From the NCBI RefSeq assembly GCF_963662255.1, contig NC_085048.1, positions 101,414,229-101,478,228 on the forward strand: a stretch of 64,000 nt of DNA. Reading direction: 5' to 3'. This stretch comes from Cinclus cinclus (lineage: Eukaryota; Chordata; Aves; Passeriformes; Cinclidae). Under the pieces are notes generated by a model, which made no database searches, was not told the origin of the DNA, and saw only the letters and a list, made by a program, of their open reading frames with translations. Below are positions 37,290-50,400 of this stretch, one piece after another (the stretch's first letter is position 1; each line of letters begins with the position of its first letter). The position numbers and the translations under genes were made by a program.

Positions 37290-38130
37290 TGTCCTGGTTT
37301 GAAAGACAGGTGTTTGCTAAGGAAAACAGAAGCTTCCCTTTGGACTGAAAAAAAATGTGATCCTTCCTTCCTTCCTTCCTTCCTTCCTTCCTTCCTTCCT
37401 TCCTTCCTTCCTTCCTTCCTTCCTTCCTTCCTTCCTTCCTTCCTTTCCTTCCTTTCCTTCCTTTCCTTTCCTTCCTTTCCTTCCTTTCCTTCCTTTCCTT
37501 CCTTTCCTTCCTTCCTATTATAATTTTGGAATTAAGAGAACTCTCAGGCAAAGATATGGGGGTAGGAATAACAGTTCTTTACTAGTATATCTAACACGAC
37601 AAACAAGAACAACAACAGCTATGAAATTACCCACAAACAGAACAGTAACTCGGTCCCAGTGTTTTTTGGCTGCAGGCACCTTTTCCCTGAGCTGCAGTTC
37701 CCGGTGCTGGGGGCGGGCAGGTCCCGCAGAGCCGCAGGAGGGCTGGGGGTGATGGCAGCGCTGTCCCAGGGGGAGAGAGAGATGGAGAGAGCTCTCCGCT
37801 CACGGTGTGGGTCCCGGTGCTCAGCAGAGTGCTGGATGGTGGTAGTTCACAGTGAGAAGGCAGCAGGGCAGGGTCCCACAGCAGTGAGGATGGTTCCCGG
37901 CACTGGGATGGCAGGGATGGGACAGAGGCAGCGATCGTCCTTCTCGTCCGAACTCCGTGGGGGAAATGGGCCGAGCCAGAGCCTTCTGCTTCCTCTTCTG
38001 GCTGTTTGAATCTCGAGGGGTTTCCCTCCCTTCTCTCTCTCCTCCCCCCGCCCTTGCCACCAGGGCCCAGTCAACAGGTATCTTAGCATGACAATGGGGA
38101 AAATTCCACAGAGAGAACCAACCCCCAACA
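37290..38130 (-). mobile_element. Solo LTR of an endogenous retrovirus, family 2, copy B
   Basis: 841 bp, starting TGTCCTGGTTTG and ending CCAACCCCCAACA on the plus strand; in its own orientation it starts TGTTGGGGG and ends CAGGACA. It is flanked by CAGGG on both sides. It is the same family as 34698-35403 but inverted, and longer mainly because of the TTCC/GGAA array. Each copy keeps CpG sites that the other has lost (for example CCGCGG in A against CCACGG in B, and TGCGGC in B against TGCAGC in A), showing separate decay since insertion. Copy A has about 12 extra bases (pyrimidine-rich) after GGTTGGTTC. No internal retroviral sequence is attached. Confidence 0.94.
37361..37516 (+). repeat. 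(TTCC)n compound microsatellite inside the LTR
   Basis: 156 bp. The first 84 bp or so (37361-37444) are pure TTCC. The rest alternates TTTCC and TTCC units. In LTR orientation it reads GGAA, the core recognised by ETS-family factors. Several apparent open frames across it are artefacts of the repeat. Confidence 0.97.
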
Positions 38131-38135
38131 CAGGG
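38131..38135 (+). repeat. Target site duplication CAGGG (right)
   Basis: Right-hand partner of 37285-37289. Confidence 0.88.
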
Positions 38136-41100
38136 GTACATATAATTTATCATGTGCTTTCACAGCACTTAGAACCCCCCCCCAAAACCAGTCCCCTCCA
38201 AAATGAACCCCCTACATCCCAATTTAAAATAGTATATGTTTGCACAATGAACAATTCAAAGTTAACATCAGATAAAATATTATGAGAAATCCTGAGACAG
38301 CTGTCCTAATGCCTAAGAGTGAATCACACAACTAGTTCCTGGATCAAGAGAACTAAATCAAAAGCAATATGTCCCCTATTGCGCTATAGTTCTACAATAT
38401 ACATTATCCTGTGCCATTCTGTAATTTCATTTTTCTGCAGGAGTTTAACAGTTGAATAACTAACCTGTGCTTCAGCCTCAGCCTTGTGTTTTAATGTAGG
38501 CAAGCTGACAGCTTCAAGCATAGAAAAATACAAGAAATGTGTTAGGGAAACATTTTGGATAGATTCTGCTTTAACTGAAGAGGATTTCATAGCATGAAAG
38601 CATGACAACTCAAAGTTCAGTGCTTTAATATCTAAAATTAGCTATCACTGTAAGTGCTAATTGAGTAGAAATATGTTTTCAAAAAGCTGTTAGATAGTGT
38701 GTACTCATCTGATGACTCCTCCTTTTTAACAGCTCTGCTTTTATTCGTGATAGCTATTGCCTCAGCACAGATCAAAGTCATCAGATATATGCTGCTTTAC
38801 AAATAATGTATCAATTTTCTTTTCCTTCTAAAAGATATTCCAAACAAAGAGAGTTATTAGACCTTTCAAGACAATTGAAGTAAGATGATGATGGTGGTGG
38901 TGTTGAGTTGCCAAAAACAAATGATACAGTGTCAACATTAGAAGAACAAGCTATTCTCCAAACAGTCTGTTGGGCTTTTATGCCAATCAGAATGCACCAT
39001 GTTCCATTCTCAAATACAGTCTCTAGTTCTCTGATAACTCCCCCCCGACAGTGATAGAAGTATTCCAGGAAGATTTTGAGCACTTCAGCAGCTAGGGTTA
39101 GGGAAGGATAAAGAGTCCCTGTTGTGTCTGTGTGGTCCAGACAGCATTGCCTCTGCTGTTGATGACTGCTGCTGAATTTGCAACAACTGTAAGTGCAGAT
39201 GGCTGCAGTGGAGTAACACAGCTCAGATAAGTGTCAGTTTTACACCCAGACATATGAAGTTTGGGTGGAAGTGGATCATAATGAGATTAATTCCCAGTGA
39301 TCTTGCCTTTTGTGTCTCTTGCCATGTATGCACAAGTAGCAGAAGAAATTACTAACCATCAGTCTTCAAGGATTTATCTCACTCCACCCCCCTTTCCCTT
39401 CCTTGCATTGCATTCAGTGGCAGCAATCAGAAGAAAACGAAGTACTGAGATTATGTATTATTTACATAGGTTGACATAAAGGAAAATAAAACCTTTGCAG
39501 GTGCTGCTGCTGTGTTTGAGAGACTCTGCAGTTGCATTAAGACATCTCCTTCAGTTTAAAATGTAGGACTGGAAGTGAAAAGATGAACAGCCTGCTTGAG
39601 CAGAACTGTGCTAACATGGTAAATGTGATGGTTGTCCAGACAAACGTAATTTTAATTCTTTGCAGAGAGCATAAAGAAGCATATGGAATTTATAAACTTT
39701 GCTGCGGTAATACAGCTCGAGTTTGTGATGGTGCACATTGGCAGTGAATGCTGATGAGACATATAGCTGGACAGATGAGAAGAACATGACTGGAGGCATG
39801 AAGGAAATGTATGGCAGTGTGGCAAAGCATGTGGTTTTCTACAGAGATGCATTAGTTTAATTTCCCAGTAGCAATTTGTTTAGGGAAGTAAAGTGTTTCA
39901 ATTACCATATTACACTTAGTGTCTGAAACTGTCTTCAAAAATTAAGAAAAAAAATTCCAATTGCCTTCCTCTAATTACCTGGAAGCTTAAATGTTACTTA
40001 AATCTGTTACTCCACAAAGTTTCCCAACCTCTTTTTTGTATCCACAGTTTATTATTATAGGATTTCTGAAGAGATTTGACTTTGTCACTTGGCTGTTTTG
40101 CAAAACAAAAGGCAGTGTGAAAACACAAGCTTTTCAAAAGAGCCTCTAAACAAAATCAGATAAAATTCCAGTGTAAAAAGAAGAAATAAGGAGAAAACGA
40201 TAGCTTAGGCTTAATGTTCTGAAGGGTGTAATGCATGTTTGGCATTTGGTGTCTGTTTTTGCAGGATAGAAGGCAGGAAGAGTTCAGGCAGGGCAGACCT
40301 GGCCTATGAAGACAGTCTGATCTTTCTTCAGGATTGCATTTTTTAATCCTAAATACAAGTTTGATATCCTAGAATTTGTAGGTGTTCCTGAATCATGTCA
40401 GCTAGGAAGGGTTAATAGTTGAAATTCAGGTTTTTCACGTGTCTAGTCTGAAGCACATTGATTATAGCTCCCCTGCTGTTCTCTGCTGTTTGTGCAAGTC
40501 TCCACTCTTTCATTCCAGATAATTAGTTCCTACTTTGCAATAATATCAGAAAACATTGGATTATTTTTATATATTGGAAATTTCTGCTTTTGACAGTTTT
40601 ACAAAACATCTAATCCTGAATCTCTGGCTGAAAAGTATAAAAGATGAATTGAGAGAGAAGTCGAGAAATGTGGCACAAGGTAGTATTTTTAAAAGAAAAT
40701 ATTATGCATAGCTCAGGTTTAGTTGCTTTCTGAAATTGTACGACATTCTGCAAACATAAGAGAACTCATATTTTTGCATAGTTTGCAATTTGACATATTT
40801 GGATTCTGATAGTTTCAAAAAGTAAAATATCCCACAAAACCAGTTGGAAGCAATTACTGAGATTGTAGTTGCAGAGGAACTGATTGTGAAAATGTGTCAT
40901 AATGTGAGGGTATATCCATATTTTTATTCCAGGAAACTGTGTGATTACTTTTTTCATCTCTTAACTGTGGGAATGCTTTCTGGCTCTCCAGCACATCCTG
41001 TATATGATTGTATGACTATATATAACCATGTAAGCAACCACAGTTATGATTATGTTTTTGTCCATAGGAGGATAGATTAAAAGTTTTGCTAATTTTTTTT

Positions 41101-42040
41101 TCCCTGAATATTGATGGGAAGATTCTCTGTACAAAAAGATGGAAAATCTGAATCCAAACTTGAATTTGGGATGAGCCACAGGAGTAAAGCAGAAAAGCAG
41201 CTAAGAATTTCTGTAATGCCACACCTAGGAGAAAGGGATCTGCACTCCAGGTAAAATAAATAAGTAGTCTGTCCCAGCTGGTTGCACCGATCATCTTGCA
41301 CACATCCTTGTAAACTGAGTAGTAACTTTCTTGTGCTGTTATCCTGAGTCTTCCCAGAAGACTGCATTGCAAAACCAAATTAGTTATTATATAGGAAGTT
41401 AAAAATAAAGGCAATCACTAGCCTTGTTCTCTTGCAAGAGTGGGTAAACTAATCCAGGACAGTCCCTCAGCAAAGTGTATTTAATATTAAGCTTACTTGT
41501 TATGCAAAATGTATGTAAATTTATGTAGATATACATGCAGAATAATAGATTTGACCCTCAGGCTGTTGGCAAGATGCCAGTGTGGCCCTGTGTACTGCTG
41601 CACTTTTGATCTCTATATCCTGGCAATTTCCTGGGATTATGTTATCATTTGATTTTTAATGTGAGTTTCAGCCACTTAACAGTCTGATCAGTTTCCCTTT
41701 TACCACCAGTTTTGCTCGTGCAGAAGTAAACAAATGTATTTATCACCCCTGGGATCAGTAAGTGCTAATAAAGTTGCTGTTGCTTGCATTTTGGGTTCAG
41801 TTTCATGACAGAGGCATTGTAAATGAACGAGTGGTGTACTTGTGCCACAGGGCAGCAGGAAAGGGAGAGATCCAAGGTGAGAGCATCCATGGGGATGGAT
41901 GTGGGGAATGCCTGCCTGCCCCAGGTGGATCAGCCCCGAGATGGGTTTCTCACCAGCCTAGTGAGTCCCTGAGGCTCCCCAAAAACCAGTGTTGGTGGCA
42001 CTTCAAGACTGGCATTTTGGAGGTGTCTTCATTTGGTTTT
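38136..42040. other. Unique-looking DNA, no gene called
   Basis: No repeat family or coding exon recognised. An AATAAA (about 41767-41772) followed by TG-rich sequence looks like a polyadenylation signal, but nothing upstream identifies a transcript. A modestly G+C-richer stretch follows at 41800-42000. Confidence 0.55.
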
Positions 42041-42130
42041 AGTTCCAGTAACGTGATGTTTATGAGAAAGTAGAAATGTGTCTGTAGTTCCAGTAACGTG
42101 ATGTTTATGAGAAAATAGAAATGTGTCTGT
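42041..42130 (+). repeat. 45-bp tandem duplication, two copies
   Basis: Unit 42041-42085 begins AGTTCCAGTAACGTGATG and ends AATGTGTCTGT. The second copy, 42086-42130, differs at one position (AGAAAGTAG against AGAAAATAG). The single mismatch suggests a fairly recent event. Confidence 0.95.
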
Positions 42131-43019
42131 AAGAAACTTTGGAACCGCTGTGGGGTTTTTGTTTGCTTTTTCCAAAAGCTGGATACAGTGTGTCAAAGCT
42201 GGTTTTTGGAAGGGATACTGCTTGTCATGTGTGAAAATCCTGTAATTAAATCTCTAAAAGTCTACTTACATGTCTTACATGCGTCCCTCTGGAAATCCAT
42301 AATAATACATTCCTCTCTGTTTAAAAAAAAAAAAAATCACTCTGGCACCTCAGGACATTATCATCCACATTTGTATTTTGAATATTCTAACTCCCAGCTT
42401 CAGCTATGCCTTTTAAACAATATTTTTTTTTGCTTTTTTGCTCTTCCTGGCAGATATTTTCAGTGAACAGTTTCTGTTAAAAGTTTTAGGTTTGGGGTTT
42501 TTAAAGCAATATATACAGATGTAATTAATTGCTGAACACTAACAGACTTTACTATGGCAGCAGCACTGGTTCTGTGGCCCCAGAGTTTCTTGCAAGGTGA
42601 TATTTATTTTGTAGTACAGATTGTTTTAAAATATAAAAATAATTTCCACATTAATGTGTGATGCTTGATTTATAGAACAAAATGTTATTGTCTAATTTGC
42701 CCACTGAAGCAATTTCAATTATAGGCTCCCAATCATGTAATCAAATTTATAAAATAGAAAGAGGGCAAATAAAATGGTGCCTCTCCCTGCACTCCAGCCA
42801 GGAATTTTGATTCCTTTTAAATTAGTAAGTCCACTTGTATCTTTTCATTTTGGCATTGCCTATGACAGTAATGTTACAGGACTAACAACAGTTTCTGAGC
42901 ATTATTAGTTCTGTGAATTGAATCATTCTTCTTGCATTTTCATTTCCCTGGTCTTACAGGTGAACTTGCAGGGTCCTGTAGTGCTTTGTGGGCACTAAAT
43001 CGTCTGTATTGCTAAATTA
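42131..43019. other. No gene seen
   Basis: A+T-rich, with an A run near 42321-42334 and a T run near 42423. Nothing else recognised. Confidence 0.6.
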
Positions 43020-43083
43020 TCATAGGATCATAGAATGGCTTGGGTTGGAAGGGACCTTACAGGTCATCTAGTTTCAATCCGCC
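43020..43083 (-). mobile_element. CR1 3' terminus, about 64 bp
   Basis: TCATAGGATCATAGAATGGC, then TTGGGTTGGAAGGGACCTTA and CAGGTCATCTAGTTTCAATC. This is the reverse complement of the CR1 tail. Only the terminal segment is present. Confidence 0.93.
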
Positions 43084-44460
43084 GTTGTACATTGTAATAC
43101 AGAATTTTAGTGATTTTTGATAAATAACTTCAATTTCCAGTCTTGCTTCTTTAAGATGAAGAAAATGCTGAATTTTCTTGAAGGATGTAGACATTTAGTT
43201 TTACAGTTTAGTTTGATGTTTACAGAAAAAGAGGATTGTCTTTGGGGGAGTTGTTTCCTTGTGACTGGAAAGACCTAAGGAGATAAATACTTACTAAGCA
43301 AGAGTGCCATCTTTTTGTTATGACCTTTCTTTGGAGCAACATGGAACTGGATCAATGAGTGTAATGGCAAAGGGATTATTTAGATTTAAAAAATGAAGAT
43401 TCAGTTGTGTTTCCAAGCAAAGCTCTGTCATTGGAGCTCAGTTCTAAAAAACTATTACAAAACTGTTGCACTGCTTTTTCTGTAATGACATCACTCATTT
43501 GTGATAGCATTCATGTAGCCACTTGACTTGGTGGAATTGGACAGGTGGAGAACTTTTGCTTTTTCTGTTAGACTTTGTTTCATCAAGACATCTAGGTACA
43601 TCTGACTTCAGTGATCCTACTGCATGGTCTTGAACCCTGGGCTTTCCAAAAACTTGTTTCCACAGAGAATTTTCTCTCTTCCTTCCAGATAATACCTTCC
43701 ATCACCTCTGTTCATAGCAGGATAGCATTCTTACTCTGGACTCTGTTATGAAGGAACACTTAAGTTTGCAGTGTTTCTTTCTTTTTCCTATTGATATGCA
43801 TTCATTTTATCCTCTCAGTACCTTCTTTTCTCTTCTTTTTTTGGACTTCACATCAGGGGAATTGCAAAAGAGGAGGAGGGAATGGAGAGGACCTATTATT
43901 TGTACATTGTGAGGGCTAAATGTTTTTTTTAAGAAGTAATAAAATCATTAGTTCTCTGCAGTAGTGTCCTTGTGATAACAGCATTTTTCTGGAGTCCTTG
44001 TATTTTAGTGACCTCAGTTGGGAGATGCATATAGGGGTCAGTATATTTGTGTGCTCTTGCTTAATTGATGACTTTTGATAAAGGTCTGCCTTGGTTTTAG
44101 CTGCAGGGCTCACTTTTTTATGTGTACAAGAATGATACTTTTAGAGTTTACAGAGCTCATCCATTCCTCTTCCTCTTTTGTGCTGCAGTGTTTGGGCAGA
44201 AAGATCACATTGGTTCTTGGAGGACTAGTGGACAGGGTGGTACAGAACATACTCTGGTGAGAGAGGAATCTGGGGGTTAAAATGAAAAGGTAAAATTTGG
44301 TGGTTTTTTCCAGATGTGAATAAGTCATCTCTGAAGATAGTGTAATTTGTTTTGATTTTGCTAGTCCTTGTTGCTTATTTGAATTTCTCTTACCCCCACA
44401 TTCATCTGTATTTTAAATATTTTCAGTGTATTTTGTAACCTCTCAGCCACAATCTGCTTC

Positions 44461-44493
44461 ATTTTTTAAAAAAAAATATTTTTTTAAAAAATA
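44461..44493. repeat. A/T near-palindrome
   Basis: ATTTTTTAAAAAAAAATA followed by TTTTTTTAAAAAATA; the two arms are nearly complementary. Low-complexity sequence able to extrude or form hairpins; no function inferred. Confidence 0.75.
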
Positions 44494-47400
44494 GAGATAG
44501 TAAAGATATCCTGGTGAACTGGTGGGAAGTTACTAATTTGTCTCACAGATATACATTTCGCAAATACAAACACTGACCTTCTGGATTTGTTCAGTTGCAA
44601 TACAGAAATGTATGTTCTTTAACTGTTCACTTCAGGATCACAGAAACACAAACACGATGTCATCAATATGCACTCGAGGCTTAAGGAGCTCCATGCTGTT
44701 ACATCTGTGTAATTTAGGAAGTTTAAAATAGACTTTGCAGATGTTGGGACTAATGGAGTATGTTTTTTATTTTTTATTCACTTCCATCGTGTGTCATACT
44801 CTGTATATGAATAGTCAATCACGCTGGAGTATGCCTTCCATAAGGATTTCCTGGGTTTCCAATGTATCTTGTTCATAAATATTTAACTTTTGTTTCTTAA
44901 ATTTGGGTTAGGGAATGTTTCACAAGGGTCTCTTATGTAAGCATGAAGCACAAATTGATTTGTTTTATAGGTACCAAATCCTCGAGTTATTGGTGATTTT
45001 GCCAATATGGATGGCATGCAATAGCACTGTAATCCTTCTAAAATAACGTGGTGGAGTTTTTTTTAAGTACATATTGGAACAGCCAGAAGTTAATACCAAA
45101 GATCAGTTTTTGTCACTTGGTCTGTGCTGATGTGATTAAATTAACGTTCAATGTGCTACAGTTTACAGGTTTAGTGATATCAACAAAGTAAGAAATGATC
45201 ACTGTAAACTGGGAAGTTACTGCTTTTGCTAAAAAGATGCTCAACAGAAAATTAATATGACATCAGTTTTTCTGAGCAATGTGTCTTTTGTAATGCTTTG
45301 AATTTAGCTTCAATGTGGATCCCAATTTGCAAAGTAATTATTATTTATTACATTAAGACAGTTAAGACAATATTATGCCTGTTACATACAAGAGTAATTG
45401 GTGCCTGAATGCACTTTGACTGCTGCAATAACACATCCTTCTCTCACCTGAGTTACCACTTTTGCACCTCTCTGTTTTGCATACATATATCTTGGGCTAA
45501 AGAATAAAGGCGAGATCAAATTCAGCCACAGACCTGGTCTCCAGACATCTTCTGGGTCAGCCCAGTGGTTTTTTTTGAAGACACAACAGCAATACTTGAG
45601 CTTCAGAAGCACATTCCAGACTAAGAGCAGAAATTCCTATCCCGCATTTGAACCTTATTAAATATGAGATTAGGAAGTAAGTGGCATGCCACATATTTTT
45701 TATCTATCTTGAAAGAAAAGGAAGTGAAGCTGGTCCTGAGTATTTTTTCTTGTTCCCTGTTTCTGGGGAGAGCTGCATTGCTTTAGGAAAGAGTAAAATG
45801 TCGAATAAGCATTTGCTGTAGGTATAATGAAATTTTCTGTACTGATTTTACTAGCAACTGCAGTTTGGGAAAGAAATGTTTTTATCTTAGCCAACTGGAA
45901 CTGCATTGTACTGTAACTTATCATTCATGCTAGAATTTTGGTGTCCATGTGTTCATAACCACAAATCTTGTTAAATTAGATCCAGCACTTGCATTTATGT
46001 GTGTAGTATATAATATTTAAAAGATAAGCTGTCATTCATCTGCTTATTTTAGTGTACAATCAGACTTAGCTTGTTAATGGTCATCCTCAGTGCCAACTTT
46101 TACTCATCAGTTACAGTATTAGATTAATTCTAAACTATAAATTTTTGATTACATGCTATTATAGGTATTGAATATGCAAACGAAGAAATTTGGTTTGACT
46201 TTCCTCCATATGCAGTGCTTTATTCATACATCCTGGAACTAAAATTTGGAGGCTTTTTATTTTCTAAGTAACATGCTGCTAACACTTAATATTTAAAATA
46301 GGCACAGAATGCAAGTAATTGTTTCATTGCCATCAACATATGTCTCTCCATAATTATTTTGGCTTTTGCCCTGGGTGAGTTAGGAGGTGGCAACCATGAC
46401 TTTTAATATTCTCACCCCCCTGCCTCTTTTCCTTTATTTATTTTTTTCTTACTAGCTGCAAAGAAAATGAGCTTTTAGAAAATTTTAAGGTAGTCTTATA
46501 CTTGTACCTTACTGTCTTCCAGATTTTAGATTTTAACATGACCTTGTGGAGACAGGAAACAATATAAAATCTAAGAAGCATTTTCACTGGTATGGAAAAC
46601 ATCCCTAGAGAAATTAGTGCGTGACAGACATACTTTTTTTATTCTGAAGCCCAAAAAATAGCAATGATACATCTTCAGCCAGGGACCTAAAAGCAGAGAA
46701 GTATTACTCAGATTTACTGTATGAAAAAATCCTTATTTGAAAGGAGGAGCCCAATTCCTAGGACATACCAGGAGAGGAAGAATAGTCTACATGATATGGA
46801 AAAAATGGAAAAGAATTGTCAGCAGCTTTGGGAATTAAAGAGATTTAGTTATGTCTGGAATATTAGTCTCAGTAGTACTGTCCTGCAGTGTTGTATTCTT
46901 CCATTCACAGACTTCCCAGTGGAAGTCAAGAAGCTGGTCTCAGCTTCAAGCAAATAAATAGTGTTGTGAATTTTTTGTAATCCATCTGAAAATTATTGCC
47001 TTTAAAATCTACTCTTTAGCAGAAGCGTGTCAGCTGGAGGAGGTTTGGGTTTTGTTCTGAGCATGAGAGTTCTGTAATGCAGGGCTCTGCCAAGACTTTT
47101 GGCTTTGGAGCTGATTCCCTGTGTGGGCTTTCTGGATGTGCTTGAAAACCTGCCTTCCTCTGAGGCTGGGGAGGGTTTGTTTGGTGAGGTGAGGTTTTTT
47201 GACCTGTATGGGATAGTAGTAAGGGCATGGGTGGCATAATGATAAAGCTAATGGTCAAATCTGGCTCCAGCTGTGCAGTTACCAATATGATCGTAAACTG
47301 AAAGGATGAAATACATTAAATTGAAGCTCATGAAAAGGTTTGTAAGCAGGAATGTTACAAGGAAGTCACAAGAAGAGGAGCAGAAGGCTCTGGGTCGGTA

Positions 47401-50400
47401 TTTTTTGTTAGATTGGCTTTTAAAGCCTGTTTGGTATGGAGTGAGTACTTGATGTTTTCATTTTGGGCTCCCACTGTTGCTGCAGCAGGTGTTGGTTGTG
47501 AGTATCCAGGTCTGCTCCAGTAAACCAGATTTCTCTGGTGACTTCAGAGAGACTCTTTGGGAGTAACCTCCTCTGAAGGAGAAACCCTTAATATTTGTAA
47601 TTACAAAGTGCAATTGGGATGTCCAAGGACAGAAGTGCAGGCAACAGTAGATTGGTGACAGCTACCTCAGTGCTGTGATTCACCTGTGCCTCAGAAATAG
47701 GGAACAACATGATAATATCAAAGACCAGCTTCAATTTCACTTTCTCCTCTTTCAAGACTAATTTCAAAATAAATGTGTAGGGATGCTACTTATTTCCTGA
47801 TCATTTATAAAAGTTATTTTAATGAAGGATAGTAATTTCTGCTTTTAGTCTAAAACATTCTTCTGAAGATCAACTATTTCTACTATGTTTTGAAGAAGAA
47901 GTTTTTTAGTAGCCGGAGAAACAGAGCAAAAGCTCAACTATGCTTAAAATGTAATTTATGCCACATCAGTGCTAATCACTTAGTGCTACGTGGCATGATG
48001 CCTTTAATCACCTATGAGAACTTTCAGGAATTGTTAACATTTTCCTTCATTTGTATAGCAATGTCATTCTCTGTTTTTTGAGGAAAGAATAACCCTCTGT
48101 TGGCTTATGCAAATAAATAATCTCTTACTGCACTTGAAACAGAATGTTTCCCAAAAGAAGATGAGTGGCAAATCAAACTGGCTGCAAATGAAAGTAACCT
48201 CTCAGACCAGAGTTACAAATGTTTTATTCACATGAACAAAGCGTCTTTATTTTAGCACTTTAATCCATTTTCCTATCACTTTTTTCTAAATAGTACTGTC
48301 ATTCTGAAATGACAAGGATTGATCATTAAATTACTGTTGCCTAATTTACCTCATCGCTCCTCTGTAGACAGTGTTTGATCGAAAGTTCAAGTCTTTTGAT
48401 GGGTATAGCTAATATGGAATTTTTAAAGTTTGGGGCAATATATATTTCCATTTTTGACAAAAATGTAAACAGTTTGCTACTTGGATGGTTAACATTTCAA
48501 AAAGAGATGATCAACATTTGCAAAAAGAATCAAGTGTCTTGGTTTTAATTCGTTAAAGGGTTGTATATTTGGTGCATCCCAACATGATAGATTTTTCCCA
48601 AGTCACCTCTGTAGCTGCTCATTTAAAAGTGTGGATGTTGACTTAATGTGGATAGCTTTTGCAGTCAGTATATTCAAAGTTCACTGAAGTTTTTATTCTC
48701 TGTTATTCTACCATGAATTATCTGGTAAATAATGTTTTGTAAGCACTGATGTAGTATTGTCATATTTGAACACTATAAGAATGTCATTATAATTACATGA
48801 AAAAGACCCATTTTTTTTGCAAAAGTCCTCCCGATAAGCCAATATGTTTCAGTGAAACTGCCCTTAACCAGCTGTCATGGATTATATAGCAGTATTTGTA
48901 CCTGCAGGATTGATGGGAAAAGTTTCATCAGAAAGGAAAAATGAAACAGGGAAATGCTGTATTGTTTTTGCCTACTTCCAAGGCTAAATGAGAGAATATT
49001 GGCTACTTTTGACTGTAAGCACGAGCTTTTCTATTTGTTCCTTCCCTAAACCTGCCTTTGCTGAGTGTATTGGGTCACTGTCCCTCTGCCAACACTGCAT
49101 GTGTTCCCATGTTCAGGAGGATTTCTGATGATCCAGCTCTCAGCTGCCAGAAGTGTAGCCAATGAACTGATGCTCCCAAGGTCACCCATAATGCACATGG
49201 GTGTATTTTCTTGCTGTAAACTGTGTTCACAGCCATCCCAGGAAATGAAACTGGCTTTGATTTTTGGCTTTGGCCAGAGCTTCAGACAAATCTGCCTATT
49301 CATTTAAAGCTGGGGAGAGGGAAAGCTGGTGTATGGAGGGAAATAAGAAGCAGAAACAATGCAGTTTATATGGCTGGTGGCTTTAATTGAAGTCCCAGTG
49401 CAAAGTTTACCAAATGCACATTTAACAGTTTGTGCTAAAGTTTAGTGAAAGCTTATTTAAGTGCTCATTTGTTAAGCAGTTGGTTTTTTAGGCAAAGGAT
49501 AGTTGATGCTGGCAGTTATAAAAGATTCATTTGTATCTCTGGATTGCAGTTAGCACCATTCTTATGCTGTTGGTTTTATTGGTTTTATAATATTCTGATG
49601 CCAAGCAAAGGAAACACTAAATGTAATGAGGCATTTTTTAAAAAAGTGTTTGAAAGCAACAGAAATTCCTGTAAATGCAAATCAGTTTTCTGTAAAGCAG
49701 AAGATAAATATCCCCTTACCTATATGCATGTTTATATATGTGTGAATGTATCTTTATGAAGAGAGGGCCTGCATTTTTTCTCGAAATGTTCATGCAGATG
49801 AGCATTTATTTCTTCCTTTTTTAATTTTTTTTCTCCCCAAAATACAAGTTACTTTTGTATTTGAACATAGAGAGGGCGAACTTTGTACTTAGTTTTGCAT
49901 GAATGGAAGCAAATCTGTTCTGGTTTTCTTTTATGCCCCTTCTGTGCAACATAGGAAGTGTTTGGCCTGGATTCCCCTGATGTCTCAAGTCATGTGGTGC
50001 AGGCAACACCATTGACATTAGCTGCTCCATTAAAGAGAGCTTTATATTTGTCTGTGTTCCCAGTGGGCTGTGTATAATATACAAGGAACAGCCTCCTCAG
50101 CAGGACACCCAGACACTGGAAATCATGTTCATCTCAATGGTCTTTTGACTACGGCCCTTCTGAGAATCCAGATAAAGCCTAATGTGTCATACACTGTCAT
50201 ATGAACCTCTTGTCCAGAAAGCCCAGAAAGTGAAAACTAATTGAAGTCCCCAGTGTGAATCTATAGGTAACTAGAGAGATATAACCAGACAGCTGTAGGC
50301 TGTGTATTGATTTCTCTCCTGTTTAAATTCAGGATCTATGACTGTGCCATCACCCAGTCAGCAGTTCAGAAGGACCATGACCTTTTTCTTGCTGATGTCA

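Noticed and set aside
37245..37752. Open frames of 92, 99 and 131 codons at the TTCC array
   Set aside because: They are translations of the microsatellite (Leu-Pro-Ser-Phe or Arg-Lys-Glu-Gly repeats) and the LTR, not genes.
37659..38009. 116-codon open frame within LTR copy B
   Set aside because: It lies wholly inside the LTR, is only partly open in copy A, and results from G+C-rich sequence with few stops.
34698..38130. A provirus with two LTRs enclosing 1.9 kb
   Set aside because: The LTRs are in opposite orientation, each has its own target duplication, and the DNA between shows no retroviral genes, primer-binding site or polypurine tract.
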